A stretch of DNA of 64,000 nt from Phycisphaerales bacterium (GTDB taxonomy: Bacteria > Planctomycetota > Phycisphaerae > Phycisphaerales > UBA1924), in the NCBI GenBank assembly GCA_020846975.1, contig JADLCX010000102.1:62001-126000 (forward strand), in the 5' to 3' direction. Position numbers and translations under genes: made by a program. The notes beneath the pieces were generated by a model. It ran no database searches. It saw only the letters and a program-made list of their open reading frames with translations, and had not been told where the DNA came from. How positions within the stretch are numbered: the first letter of the stretch is position 1; each line of letters opens with the position of its first letter. Of this stretch, positions 51,667-60,603 are shown piece by piece.

Positions 51667-53904
51667 ATGCACCGTCCCGCTCTCCTCGTCGTTGCCCTGC
51701 TCGCCTCAACCGCCCCCGCCCAGCCCCCGGCCGCGCCCAAGCGACCCGTCACCGACACCTACCACGGTGTTGAGGTCATCGACAACTACCGCTGGCTCGA
51801 AATCCCCGATGACCCCGAGGTCAAGGCCTGGTCCGATGCCCAGAACGCCGCGGCCCGAAAGGTTCTCGACGCCCTCCCCAACCGCGCGGCCATCTCCGCC
51901 CGCGTCGAACAGATCATGACCGCCCCAACCGTGCGGTTCTCCAGCCTCCACGCCGCCGGTACCCGCCTCCTCGCCATGCGCATGGAGCCGAGCCGTCAGC
52001 AACCCGTGCTCGTGGCCTTTGATGACCTGAACGCGGTCATCAGCGGCGACGCATCCGTCACGCCGCGCATCGTCCTCGACCCCGCCGCCTTCGACCCCTC
52101 CCACAAGACCACCATCGACTGGTACGCGCCGTCCCCCGACGGCAACCTCGTCGCTGTCTCTCTGAGTTCCTCCGGCACCGAGTCCGGCGATATCCACATC
52201 TTCAGTGCCGCCGATGGCAAGCAGGTCTTCGAGGTCGTCCCCCGCGCCCAGGGCGGCACCGCCGGCGGCTCCCTCGCGTGGACCCCCGACAGCAAGGGTT
52301 TCTACTACACCCGCTACCCCCGCACCGGTGAGCGGCCGAAAGCCGACATGGATTTTTACGTGCAGGTCTACCACCACACCCTCGGTGAGCCGACGGAGAA
52401 AGACCGATTCGAGATGGGCAAGGACCTGCCCCGCATCGCCGAGATCGTGCTCGAGGTTCAGCACGAGGGCAAGGCCGCGGGCACGGTTCTCGCCAGCGTC
52501 CAGAAGGGCGATGGCGGCGAGTTCATCCACTTCCTCCGCGATCACGTCACCGGTTCGTGGAGGCAGTTCACCAAGTATGACGATCGCATCGTGCAGGCCG
52601 TGCTCGGCCCCGACGATGCGGTGCACATGGTTTCGCGTAAAGACGCGCCGCGCGGCAAGCTCGTCCGAATGACGCTCGCCGAGCCGGCCCTGGCTTCCGC
52701 AACCACCGTTGTTCCCGAAGGCTCCGACACGATCGTCTCCGAGTTCTTCGAGGCCTCCAACATCGTTGTCACCGAGCGCCTGGTCTACGCCACTTACCAG
52801 CTCGGCGGCCCGTCCGAGGTCCGCCTCTTTTCGCACGATGGCACAATCATCGCCAAGCCCTCCTCCGCCCCGGTCTCCAGTGTCGGTGGCCTGACGCCGC
52901 TCAAGCTCGGGGCCGTGCTCTTTCATTCAACATCGTTCATCACGCCTTCGACGTGGGTGTGGTTTGATCCGCCGCACGACTCGGTCGATGCTCGCACGCT
53001 CCCCCCGGACTCGCCCGGCCGCAAGCCCCGCACAGGCGTCGTCGCCGCGCTCACGGCCATCAGCCCCGCCGACTTCTCCCCCTACGAAACCGTCCGCGAG
53101 TTCGCCGCCAGCAAGGACGGCACCAACGTCCCCGTCAACATCGTCCGTCGCAAGGGCCTGAAACTCGATGGCTCCCACCCCACCCTCGTCACCGGCTACG
53201 GCGGCTACGGCGTCAACATCGAGCCTTACTTCAGCGCGGCCGACATCGCCCTCCTCGAGCAGGGCTTCGTCCTCGCCACCGCCAACATCCGCGGCGGCGG
53301 CGAGTTCGGCGATGCGTGGCACTACGCCGGCAACCTCGACAAGAAGCAGAACGTCTTCGACGACTTCGCCGCGGCCTGCCAGCACATGATCGACGCCAAG
53401 TACACCAGCCCATCGAGGCTCGCCATCGAGGGCGGCAGCAACGGGGGGCTCCTCATGGGCGCGATGCTGACCCAGCATCCCGAGATGTTCCGCGCGGTGG
53501 TCTCGCACGTCGGTATCTACGACATGCTCCGTGTTGAACTCAGCCCCAACGGGGCCTTCAACATCCCCGAGTTCGGCACCGTCAAGGATGAAAAACTCTT
53601 CAAGGCGATGTACGCCTATTCGCCCTACCACCGCGTCAAGGATGGCACCGCCTACCCCGCGACCCTCTTCCTCACCGGCGCCAACGACCCACGCGTCGAC
53701 CCGATGCAATCCCGCAAGATGATCGCCCGCCTTCAGGCCGCCACCAACGGAGTCGCAAGCGCAGGGCCCATCCTCCTCCGCACCAGCGGCGACACCGGCC
53801 ACGGCGCGGGCACACCCCTCAAGGAACGCATCGCCCAGACCGCCGATGTCGATGCCTTTCTCTTCGATCGCCTCGGTGTCGGGTTCAAGCCTGTCACCAA
53901 GTGA
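51667..53904 (+). CDS. Secreted prolyl oligopeptidase family (S9A) serine peptidase
   Basis: A 745-residue exported peptidase; GGAGG lies 8 bases before the ATG. Signal peptide MHRPALLVVALLASTAPAQ. Residues about 25-440 form the propeller that restricts access to the active site; the start PVTDTYHGVEVIDNYRWLE is a family signature. The C-terminal alpha/beta hydrolase domain has Ser591 in EGGSNGGLLMG, Asp674 in LTGANDPRVDP and His712 in DTGHGAGT. It cleaves after proline in short peptides. It converges on the next gene with only four bases between stops. An AT-rich stretch at 51550-51600 is likely to hold its promoter. Confidence 0.95.
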   Translation: MHRPALLVVALLASTAPAQPPAAPKRPVTDTYHGVEVIDNYRWLEIPDDPEVKAWSDAQNAAARKVLDALPNRAAISARVEQIMTAPTVRFSSLHAAGTRLLAMRMEPSRQQPVLVAFDDLNAVISGDASVTPRIVLDPAAFDPSHKTTIDWYAPSPDGNLVAVSLSSSGTESGDIHIFSAADGKQVFEVVPRAQGGTAGGSLAWTPDSKGFYYTRYPRTGERPKADMDFYVQVYHHTLGEPTEKDRFEMGKDLPRIAEIVLEVQHEGKAAGTVLASVQKGDGGEFIHFLRDHVTGSWRQFTKYDDRIVQAVLGPDDAVHMVSRKDAPRGKLVRMTLAEPALASATTVVPEGSDTIVSEFFEASNIVVTERLVYATYQLGGPSEVRLFSHDGTIIAKPSSAPVSSVGGLTPLKLGAVLFHSTSFITPSTWVWFDPPHDSVDARTLPPDSPGRKPRTGVVAALTAISPADFSPYETVREFAASKDGTNVPVNIVRRKGLKLDGSHPTLVTGYGGYGVNIEPYFSAADIALLEQGFVLATANIRGGGEFGDAWHYAGNLDKKQNVFDDFAAACQHMIDAKYTSPSRLAIEGGSNGGLLMGAMLTQHPEMFRAVVSHVGIYDMLRVELSPNGAFNIPEFGTVKDEKLFKAMYAYSPYHRVKDGTAYPATLFLTGANDPRVDPMQSRKMIARLQAATNGVASAGPILLRTSGDTGHGAGTPLKERIAQTADVDAFLFDRLGVGFKPVTK

Positions 53905-53908
53905 CCGC

Positions 53909-54616
53909 TCAAACATCAGGCTTTGAGAATCCAGAAGGGGGGGTGCCTTGCTGGTTCATCGCGATATTGATCGTGAAGCTCCCATCCGCGCCGGGTGGCT
54001 GCATCGATGCCTGTCGGCCCTCGCCGCCCCGCAGGATCTCTTCCACGCGCGCAATGAAGCGCGCCGCATCGGTGGAGTTGATCAACCCGTAGTTGCTGTG
54101 CTGCGATTCCGGGCTCCACTCGCCCACGACTCCGCACGAGAGCGGCGCATCCGGCGCACCGGAACGCTCGCTCGCATCACGCTCCAGCGTGAACACCCGC
54201 GCGCCGACCTCTTCTCCCGACCCGGGGCGTTCGACCGCGAGCACATAGAACGCGTCCGGGCACTCGGCCGGCCGGGGCATCTGGATCAGAATGCCCCGCG
54301 CGCCCAGCACCCGCTCCCGCCGCGCCGTCAGGTCCATCACGCGGCGGAACGTCATCCGCCCGCTCAGAAAACTGGTCTCGCGCTCGTGCAGCCCCTTCAG
54401 TTTCTCGAACATCGGGAACCGCGCCCGCACGAACAGCTCGACATCATGGCCCGCATCATCAAAGCCGTGGAAGAACGCACGCGAGTTCTGGTGGATGTAC
54501 CACGGCAGGAAGCGGTGTGCAAACGCGTAATGCACCTGCCGCCTCTGCTCGGGATCAGGATAAAACCCGCTCAGCGGCCGGTCATCGTTGATGATTTCGA
54601 CACGCGGTCCGTCCAT
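53909..54616 (-). CDS. Hypothetical protein, soluble
   Basis: A 235-residue protein. I chose the ATG at 54616 because GGAGG lies 8 bases upstream; an in-frame GTG further up has no such signal. There is no signal peptide or membrane segment. Phrases such as GFYPDPEQRRQVHYAFAHRF, RMTFRRVMDLTARRERVLGA and EVGARVFTLERDASERSG give no family I can name. Codon bias and the good ribosome site make it a real gene. It converges on the S9 peptidase gene and precedes the block of dockerin proteins on the same strand. Confidence 0.7.
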   Translation of the reverse strand: MDGPRVEIINDDRPLSGFYPDPEQRRQVHYAFAHRFLPWYIHQNSRAFFHGFDDAGHDVELFVRARFPMFEKLKGLHERETSFLSGRMTFRRVMDLTARRERVLGARGILIQMPRPAECPDAFYVLAVERPGSGEEVGARVFTLERDASERSGAPDAPLSCGVVGEWSPESQHSNYGLINSTDAARFIARVEEILRGGEGRQASMQPPGADGSFTINIAMNQQGTPPSGFSKPDV

Positions 54617-54676
54617 GCCGGCGGCCTCCGCTGTGCTACCCGCGGGAAGCGTAGCCGTCACGCAGTAACAGCCGAC

Positions 54677-56839
54677 TCACGGCGCGAAGTACGAAGCCAG
54701 GAAGTCGAACAGGTCCTGGATCGTGATCGTTCCCGACTGGTTGAAGTCCGCGCGGGGGTCGTTGGCGAAGTACAGTGCCAGGAAGTCGAACAGGTCCTGG
54801 ATCGTCTCGCCGCCCGAGTTGTTGATGTCCGACGGTTGCCTGGCCTGGAAGCTCAGGTTGTCGACAAACACACCGCCGTTGCTCGGCGCGGTCAGCCCCA
54901 GCGTCAGCTCGTCGAACGTGCCGCCATCCGGAGAGGTGATCATCCATCGCCCGGCGAGTTGACCCGCGGTGCCGGTGTATTGCAGCGAGTTGGCGTTGGT
55001 CAGCGAGGTCACGCCGACGGTCCCTCCCGCCCGCTTGACCGTGACAGGGACGGATGTGCCGCTGGCGCCGAGCGCTGCGGCAACATACATCTCCACGCCG
55101 ACCTGTTGCCGATCGAAACGCATCCTGACAGGAGTCACCCCGCCCGAGCCGGCGCCGCGCAGCACCGCGTTGTTGCCCGGCGAACCCAGCGCTCCGTCGG
55201 GATTCAACCCGCCGCCGATCAGCCCGAGCGTGAGGGTGCCGGCGCTCCCCGAAAAGTGCACGCCCACGGTCTGGTACTCCTCATCCATCACGCGTGTGCC
55301 GCCGGTGTTGCTGTAATCGGCGCCCGTGTAAGGCGCATCGTCCGAAGTGCCGGGCAGCCCATCAGCGCCCGGCAGCGCGACGAAGTTGATCACCGTGCGT
55401 GGTGCATACGTCAGTGTGCCGGTCGCGCTCGTCACGCTCCCGCACCCGCTGCCGATCACGCAGTCATAGGTCCCCGCATCCGCAGCCACGGAGTTGTGGA
55501 TGATCAGCGGGTTCGATTGGGCATTCTGCACGGTTCCGCCCCCGGGCGCGGCTCCCCCGGGCCCATTGACCAGCGGCACACCGTTTCGTCGCCACTGGTA
55601 GGTCAAGGGCGGGAACGGCGTCGTGGCCCCCACCGACCATTGGATAGTGGTGGTCGGGAACTCGACGTTGATCGAACCCGGCTGCTGAGTAATGGTGGGC
55701 GGTGTGGAGCCACGCCAGCGTGCCCAGTTGCCGACCGCAACCGCGCCGCCGCCAGTGCCAGCCTGTGTGAACGAACCCACCGCGATCAACTCGCCGTTGA
55801 ACGCCGCCAGCCCGCGCACCGAGCCATTGACGCCCCCGCCAACGGACTGCCAGTTGGTTCCATCCCACCGCCCGACGCGGTTCAGCACCGTCGAGCTCGA
55901 TTGCAGGAAGCCGCCGCCGACGTACAACTCGTTGTTGTAGACCGCGAGTGCACTGGCCTGGTTGGTCAGCCCATTGCCCATGCGCATCCAGGCGCTGCCG
56001 GTGTACCGCGCAATGCACGGCGAGATCGTGCCCGTGGCGTCGAACCACGTGCCGCCCACAATCAAGTCGCCATTGAACGGCAGCGATGTCCGCACCGAGT
56101 TGAGCCCGCTCGCCGCGACGAGGGGCGGGCTGAACAGCGACCATGTGGCCGAGGGCCCGTTCCACCAGGCGATCCTCTGTGCCGCCGTCAGTCCGGCCGT
56201 GCCGAAGTCGCCCCCGACGATCAGCGACCCGTTCCGCTCCGCGAGGTGGTACACGACGTTGTCCGTGCCGATGCCCAGTGGTTGCCATGTGCCGCCCGAG
56301 AGCCGCGCCACACGGTTGCCCGGCGAGCCCAAGAACGTTCCGCCGATGTACAACTCGCCGTTGTGCACGCCCAACGAGGTGACCGCGTTGTTGTTGATGC
56401 TCCCGCCCACGGGCACCCACGATGCGCCGTTCCACTTCGCGATGTTCCGCGCAAACGACCCGCTGGCGTTGATGAAGTTGCCCCCCGCGTACAGCTCGTT
56501 GTTGAACACCGTCAGCGCGATCACCGGTCCATCCATCCCGGTTCCGAGCGTGCTCCAGGATGTCCCGTCCCACACCGCGACGCGCCCTACCGGGAGAGCC
56601 CCCGCCATCGTGAACGACCCGCCCACGACCAGCCGCGGCGCGACCGGACCGTTCCCATCAGGGTCCCACACGATCGCCGTCTCGGCGCCGGTGTTGAGGG
56701 CCGGTCCGGCGATCCACTGATCGCACTGTCCGTGCGCTGTCCCGGTACCCCCGACGATCGCGGCGCTGATCGCCGCGGCCATCGTGCCCAGCACTCCACG
56801 GCTGCGCTGCCCGGGTCGCCGCTCAGAAAACTGACGCAT
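54677..56839 (-). CDS. Secreted propeller/Ig-like protein with two GC-type dockerin modules
   Basis: A 720-residue exported protein; AAGGAG lies 6 bases before the ATG. Signal peptide in the first ~38 residues (GTMAAAISAAIVGGTGTAHG). Residues about 45-380 repeat a ~43-residue blade: FNNELYAGGNFINASG then RNIAKWNGASWVPVGG, as in the family of 'quantity displayed' propellers. An Ig-like domain (QWRRNGVPLVNG) and a 'choice-of-anchor' type beta-domain (ADYSNTGGTRVMDEEYQTVG) follow. The C-terminus carries two tandem dockerin-like modules, DINNSGGETIQDLFDFLALY and DFNQSGTITIQDLFDFLASY. There is no enzymatic motif. Predicted to be surface-assembled or bound. Confidence 0.88.
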   Translation of the reverse strand: MRQFSERRPGQRSRGVLGTMAAAISAAIVGGTGTAHGQCDQWIAGPALNTGAETAIVWDPDGNGPVAPRLVVGGSFTMAGALPVGRVAVWDGTSWSTLGTGMDGPVIALTVFNNELYAGGNFINASGSFARNIAKWNGASWVPVGGSINNNAVTSLGVHNGELYIGGTFLGSPGNRVARLSGGTWQPLGIGTDNVVYHLAERNGSLIVGGDFGTAGLTAAQRIAWWNGPSATWSLFSPPLVAASGLNSVRTSLPFNGDLIVGGTWFDATGTISPCIARYTGSAWMRMGNGLTNQASALAVYNNELYVGGGFLQSSSTVLNRVGRWDGTNWQSVGGGVNGSVRGLAAFNGELIAVGSFTQAGTGGGAVAVGNWARWRGSTPPTITQQPGSINVEFPTTTIQWSVGATTPFPPLTYQWRRNGVPLVNGPGGAAPGGGTVQNAQSNPLIIHNSVAADAGTYDCVIGSGCGSVTSATGTLTYAPRTVINFVALPGADGLPGTSDDAPYTGADYSNTGGTRVMDEEYQTVGVHFSGSAGTLTLGLIGGGLNPDGALGSPGNNAVLRGAGSGGVTPVRMRFDRQQVGVEMYVAAALGASGTSVPVTVKRAGGTVGVTSLTNANSLQYTGTAGQLAGRWMITSPDGGTFDELTLGLTAPSNGGVFVDNLSFQARQPSDINNSGGETIQDLFDFLALYFANDPRADFNQSGTITIQDLFDFLASYFAP

Positions 56840-56962
56840 GGCGGTCTCCTTTCCACCTTGCCCCCGGCCGGCCGCTCAAGAACGCGAGAATCCGATCGCG
56901 AAGCGCAGAACCCGCTCCCGACCGGCCAGGAAACCGGCTGGACGTGCGAGTTGCCGTCAGCA

Positions 56963-59185
56963 TCATCGGGGCGGGCACACCGAGAAATACGCCGCCAGGA
57001 AGTCGAAGAGGTCCTGCACCGTTGTCGTGCCGGATTCGTTGATGTCCGAGCCGGGCTGACCGCCGAAGTACGCCATCAGGAAGTCGAAAATGTCCTGAAC
57101 ACCGACATCGCCCGATCGGTTGAAGTCGCCGGCGCAGTAATCGATCGTGAACCGTGCCGAGACGGCGAAGAAGACGTTGCCGACCGCGTTGATGCGCAGC
57201 CGCGCCGCGGCGATCCCGCCGGGAAGCAGCACGCTCGCCGCGCCGGAGTTCGGAAACGTGCCGAGGTCGATCGGGAACGTCGCGCCGTCATCCGTCGAGA
57301 GCCGGATTGCGACCGTCGTGCAGCCGATCGGCGGGGCATTGGTGCCCCCGACCGTCCATTCGACGGTGCTCGCGCCGCCGCCCAGCACGGGTGTCGGGCT
57401 CGGTTCCGGGACGGTGGGGGGGGGAGGGCTGACCAGCGCGAACGGCGCTGCGCCCGCGGCGACGGTGAGCGTGGTGAGCGCGGAGATCGTGCCTGCCCCG
57501 GAGCCCGCGTGCTGGTCGCGCACCAGCGCGCGGAATCGGCGATTCGTTCCCGCCACGCTCGGCAGTTGCTCGCCCGGAGTCGGTCCGCCGGCGAGAACGT
57601 CGGCCAGCGGCGGGAACGTCCGTTCCGCGCTCGAAACAGGCGGATGGATGCGGAAGAGCGCGCCCGATCCGTTGTCGAGCGAACCGGCTCCCGAGATCGG
57701 TCGGGCCACGCCCGCGTCGAACTGCTCCCACGAGAACACCATCGCATCGCCGTCGCTGTCGCTCGCCGAGGCGCTCAGCGAGAACGGGGTCAGCGGTGGG
57801 ATCGCGTGCGAGGTCGGCCCGCCCGCGACGACCGGCGCGTGGTTGGACGTGTCGACCTGCGCCGGACAGGAGCGGTTGCCCAGGAGCCCGCGCATCTGCT
57901 CAATGCTCCCGTGGTGGAACCACGGATCGGCGAAGATCGCGATGTTGTCGCTCGGCGGCGCATCGCCGACCGGGCAGCCGCCGGCGTAGGCCATCGGCGA
58001 GGACCCCGACCCGGCCTCCCACGCGCTCGGGAGTGTCGCGTTGTTCCCGCACCGCCCGCGCGTGCCGCTGAAGGTGTGCGACGCGCCGAACTGATGCCCG
58101 AGTTCGTGGACCATCACGAGGAACGCCAGGGCTTCGACATCGCCGCCGCGCAGGATGCCCGAGACGCCGCCCGCTTTGCTGTTGCCGCACACCGACGAGA
58201 GGTACGCGACACCGCCGAACACGCGCGTCAGCACGTGCCCGATGTCGAAGTTCGAGGCCCCGATGACCGAGTTGAGCGTGCTGATGTTCGGCGAGAGGTA
58301 CGGGCCCGAGCAGTCGCCGCCGCCCGTGCCATCGCACGTGGTGGGGTACGGATCGGTCGCGGGGTCGAAGTACACGATACGGTCGTTGTCGGCGATGAGG
58401 ATGAGCCGCAGCGCGAGATCGCCCTCGAAGACCACGTTGGCGCGCGAGACGTTGGTCACGATCGCCGCGAGCGGATCGGCCGCGTTTGGCGAGTTGCCCA
58501 TCAACTGGCTCTGGTGAGCGCCGTACTCGCCGCTGCACGCGACCGCGAGCCGCACGGTGCGGAGCGTCACCGCGGGGCCGGGCTCGCCGATCGGCCCACG
58601 GGGCGCGAACCGATGCTCGTCCGGCGTGGGCGCGGGGGCGGGTTGCCCGTGCACGCCTTCGAGCGTCTCGCAACGCCAGTCTCCGGCCGCGCCATCCGCC
58701 GCCGCGGCGGCGGCCCCGACATCACCGAGCCATCGCGACACGGCCAGGCTTGGATCGCCGCCTTTCGGCAGGTCGATCATCCAAACGCCCTCCGGTGTGC
58801 GAAGCATCCCCGTGAGGCCGCGATGGGTCAGCTCGAGCCTTCCCGCGGCGAGCCCATCGGCCGATTGAACGATCACCGTCCGCATCCTGGGGAACTTGCG
58901 AGCGAGCTCGGGCTCCATCAGCGGGGAATCGGCGATGAAGCACGCGATCGCCGCGCCCGTGGGATCGGGCAGCGCGAGCCGTGCTCCGTAGCTTGCCAGC
59001 GAGACACCCGGCCGCTCCTTCGGAGCGGCCGCGAGGTGTGCATCGAGCCGCGCAAAGTCGATCTTCAACGCGACACCCGAACGCTCGGTGTCGTTGACGA
59101 CCGAGAGCATGGGCTCATCGTTGCCAAACGCGAGACTCGCCGTCCAGACCAAGACCGCCGCCGCGACCACGAATCGCACCACCAC
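56963..59185 (-). CDS. Secreted zinc metalloprotease (reprolysin-like M12) with two GC-type dockerin modules
   Basis: A 740-residue exported protein starting at GTG 59185 (AAAGGA close upstream; GTG codons follow, so the exact start may shift by one or two). Signal MVVRFVVAAAVLVWTASLAF. Residues 1-205 are a propeptide-like region. The catalytic zinc site is HELGHQFGASH with His360, Glu361, His364 and His370; the Met-turn is SSPMAYAG. The reprolysin opening TVRLAVACSGEYGAHQSQLM is typical. After it come beta-domains (PFSLSASASDSDGDAMVFSW, VEWTVGGTNAPP) and two dockerin-like modules (DFNRSGDVGVQDIFDFL, DINESGTTTVQDLFDFL). Secreted protease, perhaps acting on surface proteins. Confidence 0.92.
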   Translation of the reverse strand: MVVRFVVAAAVLVWTASLAFGNDEPMLSVVNDTERSGVALKIDFARLDAHLAAAPKERPGVSLASYGARLALPDPTGAAIACFIADSPLMEPELARKFPRMRTVIVQSADGLAAGRLELTHRGLTGMLRTPEGVWMIDLPKGGDPSLAVSRWLGDVGAAAAAADGAAGDWRCETLEGVHGQPAPAPTPDEHRFAPRGPIGEPGPAVTLRTVRLAVACSGEYGAHQSQLMGNSPNAADPLAAIVTNVSRANVVFEGDLALRLILIADNDRIVYFDPATDPYPTTCDGTGGGDCSGPYLSPNISTLNSVIGASNFDIGHVLTRVFGGVAYLSSVCGNSKAGGVSGILRGGDVEALAFLVMVHELGHQFGASHTFSGTRGRCGNNATLPSAWEAGSGSSPMAYAGGCPVGDAPPSDNIAIFADPWFHHGSIEQMRGLLGNRSCPAQVDTSNHAPVVAGGPTSHAIPPLTPFSLSASASDSDGDAMVFSWEQFDAGVARPISGAGSLDNGSGALFRIHPPVSSAERTFPPLADVLAGGPTPGEQLPSVAGTNRRFRALVRDQHAGSGAGTISALTTLTVAAGAAPFALVSPPPPTVPEPSPTPVLGGGASTVEWTVGGTNAPPIGCTTVAIRLSTDDGATFPIDLGTFPNSGAASVLLPGGIAAARLRINAVGNVFFAVSARFTIDYCAGDFNRSGDVGVQDIFDFLMAYFGGQPGSDINESGTTTVQDLFDFLAAYFSVCPPR

Positions 59186-59401
59186 GATTTCCTTTCGCCA
59201 AATGGACTCTGCCCGACCGCTCGCCCCGAATCCCGGAGCCTCTTCAGTCTACACGATGGCGCGGCAAAAGCGGTGCGGCGGACGTTGGGGAGTCGGCGTG
59301 ATCCGACGATGGTGCTTGGACTTCCGTGCCACCGCATCGCCGAGCGCGGCTGCGGTCGGCGTGATGGGTGGTCTCAGTGCCGCGCGATTCGCGGCCCGGC
59401 A

Positions 59402-60472
59402 TCAGTACGTGAAGTTGGCGTTGGGATCGGTGGAACCGATCGTCGCGCCGCCCGAGTTGCCGGTGACCGCGGAGGCCGAGGTGGTGCCGGCGACCACGAG
59501 GATGAAGTTGCCGGCGACATCGATGTCGATGCCACGATCGGCGGCGATGCAGTTGTTGCCCTCGATGCGGTTGTCGGCACCCGTGGCGTGGATGCCCGCT
59601 CCGTCGCCGCCCGAAGCGCCGTTCGCGCGGCAACTGTTGCCCACGACCAGGCAGCCCGCCCCGATCCGGATCCCGTCGGTGGTGTTGCTCACCGTGGTGC
59701 AGTTGGTGATGGTCGTCCCGGTGTCGCCGGCGATGCCGATAGCCGTGTTGAACGTGGCGGTGCAGGCGATGACGGAGCCGGGCGCGGCGGAGATTCCCGC
59801 GACAGCGTTGGACTGGGCGAAGCAGTGCGAGACCGTGCAGCTCGACGCGGAAATCCCTATCCCCGAGTTGCTGTAGGCCGAGCAGTGGGCGATCGCGCCG
59901 CCCGAGGAGGCGGTGATGCCCGCGCCGCCGTTGAACATCGCGTCGCAGTGGGTGATGGAAGCGGTGATGCCGCCGACGATGCCGTTCCCGGCATTGAAGG
60001 ACGCGTGGATGTGGCTGATTGTGGTGTTGATCGCGGCGACGGTGGCGAGGTCGATGCCCGCCGCGCCTCAGGCGCGGACGGTCCCGTTGCGGATGGTGAT
60101 GTTGGGCTGGTTGATGCCCGTGCTCATGATGATGCCGCTGAACGCGCCCATGCCGGCCACGCCCGAGAGCGCGAACCCGTTGAGGTCGATCGTGACCTCA
60201 CCGGCCGCGATCTCGATGCCGTGCTTGCCGATGACGCCGGTGATGTTGCCGGTGAGGTAGTAGGAGCCGGGGGAGGTGATCCTGAAGAGGCTGTCGGCAT
60301 CGCCCGGCGTGGTGGCGAGGCTGATCGGGATGCGCGGCTCGACCTCTGTGAGCGTCTTGTAGGTGCTGGACACCGCGCCGCCGGGCGGGTCGAGCGGACC
60401 GGCCGGGAGCCACGCCGCGGCGCAAAGGAGGATGGAAAGACCGAGGAGCGCGGTGAGTGGTCGACGGTTCAT
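59402..60472 (-). pseudogene. Secreted right-handed beta-helix protein interrupted by one in-frame TGA
   Basis: The ATG at 60472 opens a signal peptide (MNRRPLTALLGLSILLCAAA) and a beta-helix start (ITSPGSYYLTGNITGVIG, then AAGEVTIDLNGFALSGV). At 60070-60068 a TGA stops it after NITIRNGTVRA. The same frame continues without a break: GAAGIDLATVAAINTTISHI, then HCDAMFNGGAGITASSGG, repeated parallel-beta-helix coils (VSHCFAQSNAVAGISAAPG) and an end at NANFTY. Homologous coils typically have GTVRGWGG at this point, so the TGA most likely replaces a TGG Trp codon. It is a nonsense mutation, a sequencing error, or readthrough. Full length would be 356 residues. It lacks a dockerin and sits among dockerin genes. 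Confidence 0.8.
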
Positions 60473-60603
60473 GAACGGTCCCTTTCCGATCGAGTCCGGG
60501 GAGCACCGCGAACCAATACGTGCGCGCGAGGACGCTGCGCCGGCTTACGCGCTCGGGGCGGTTCGTGGGATCAGTTATCGGGTGGGACCGGGCCGACCTT
60601 GAG

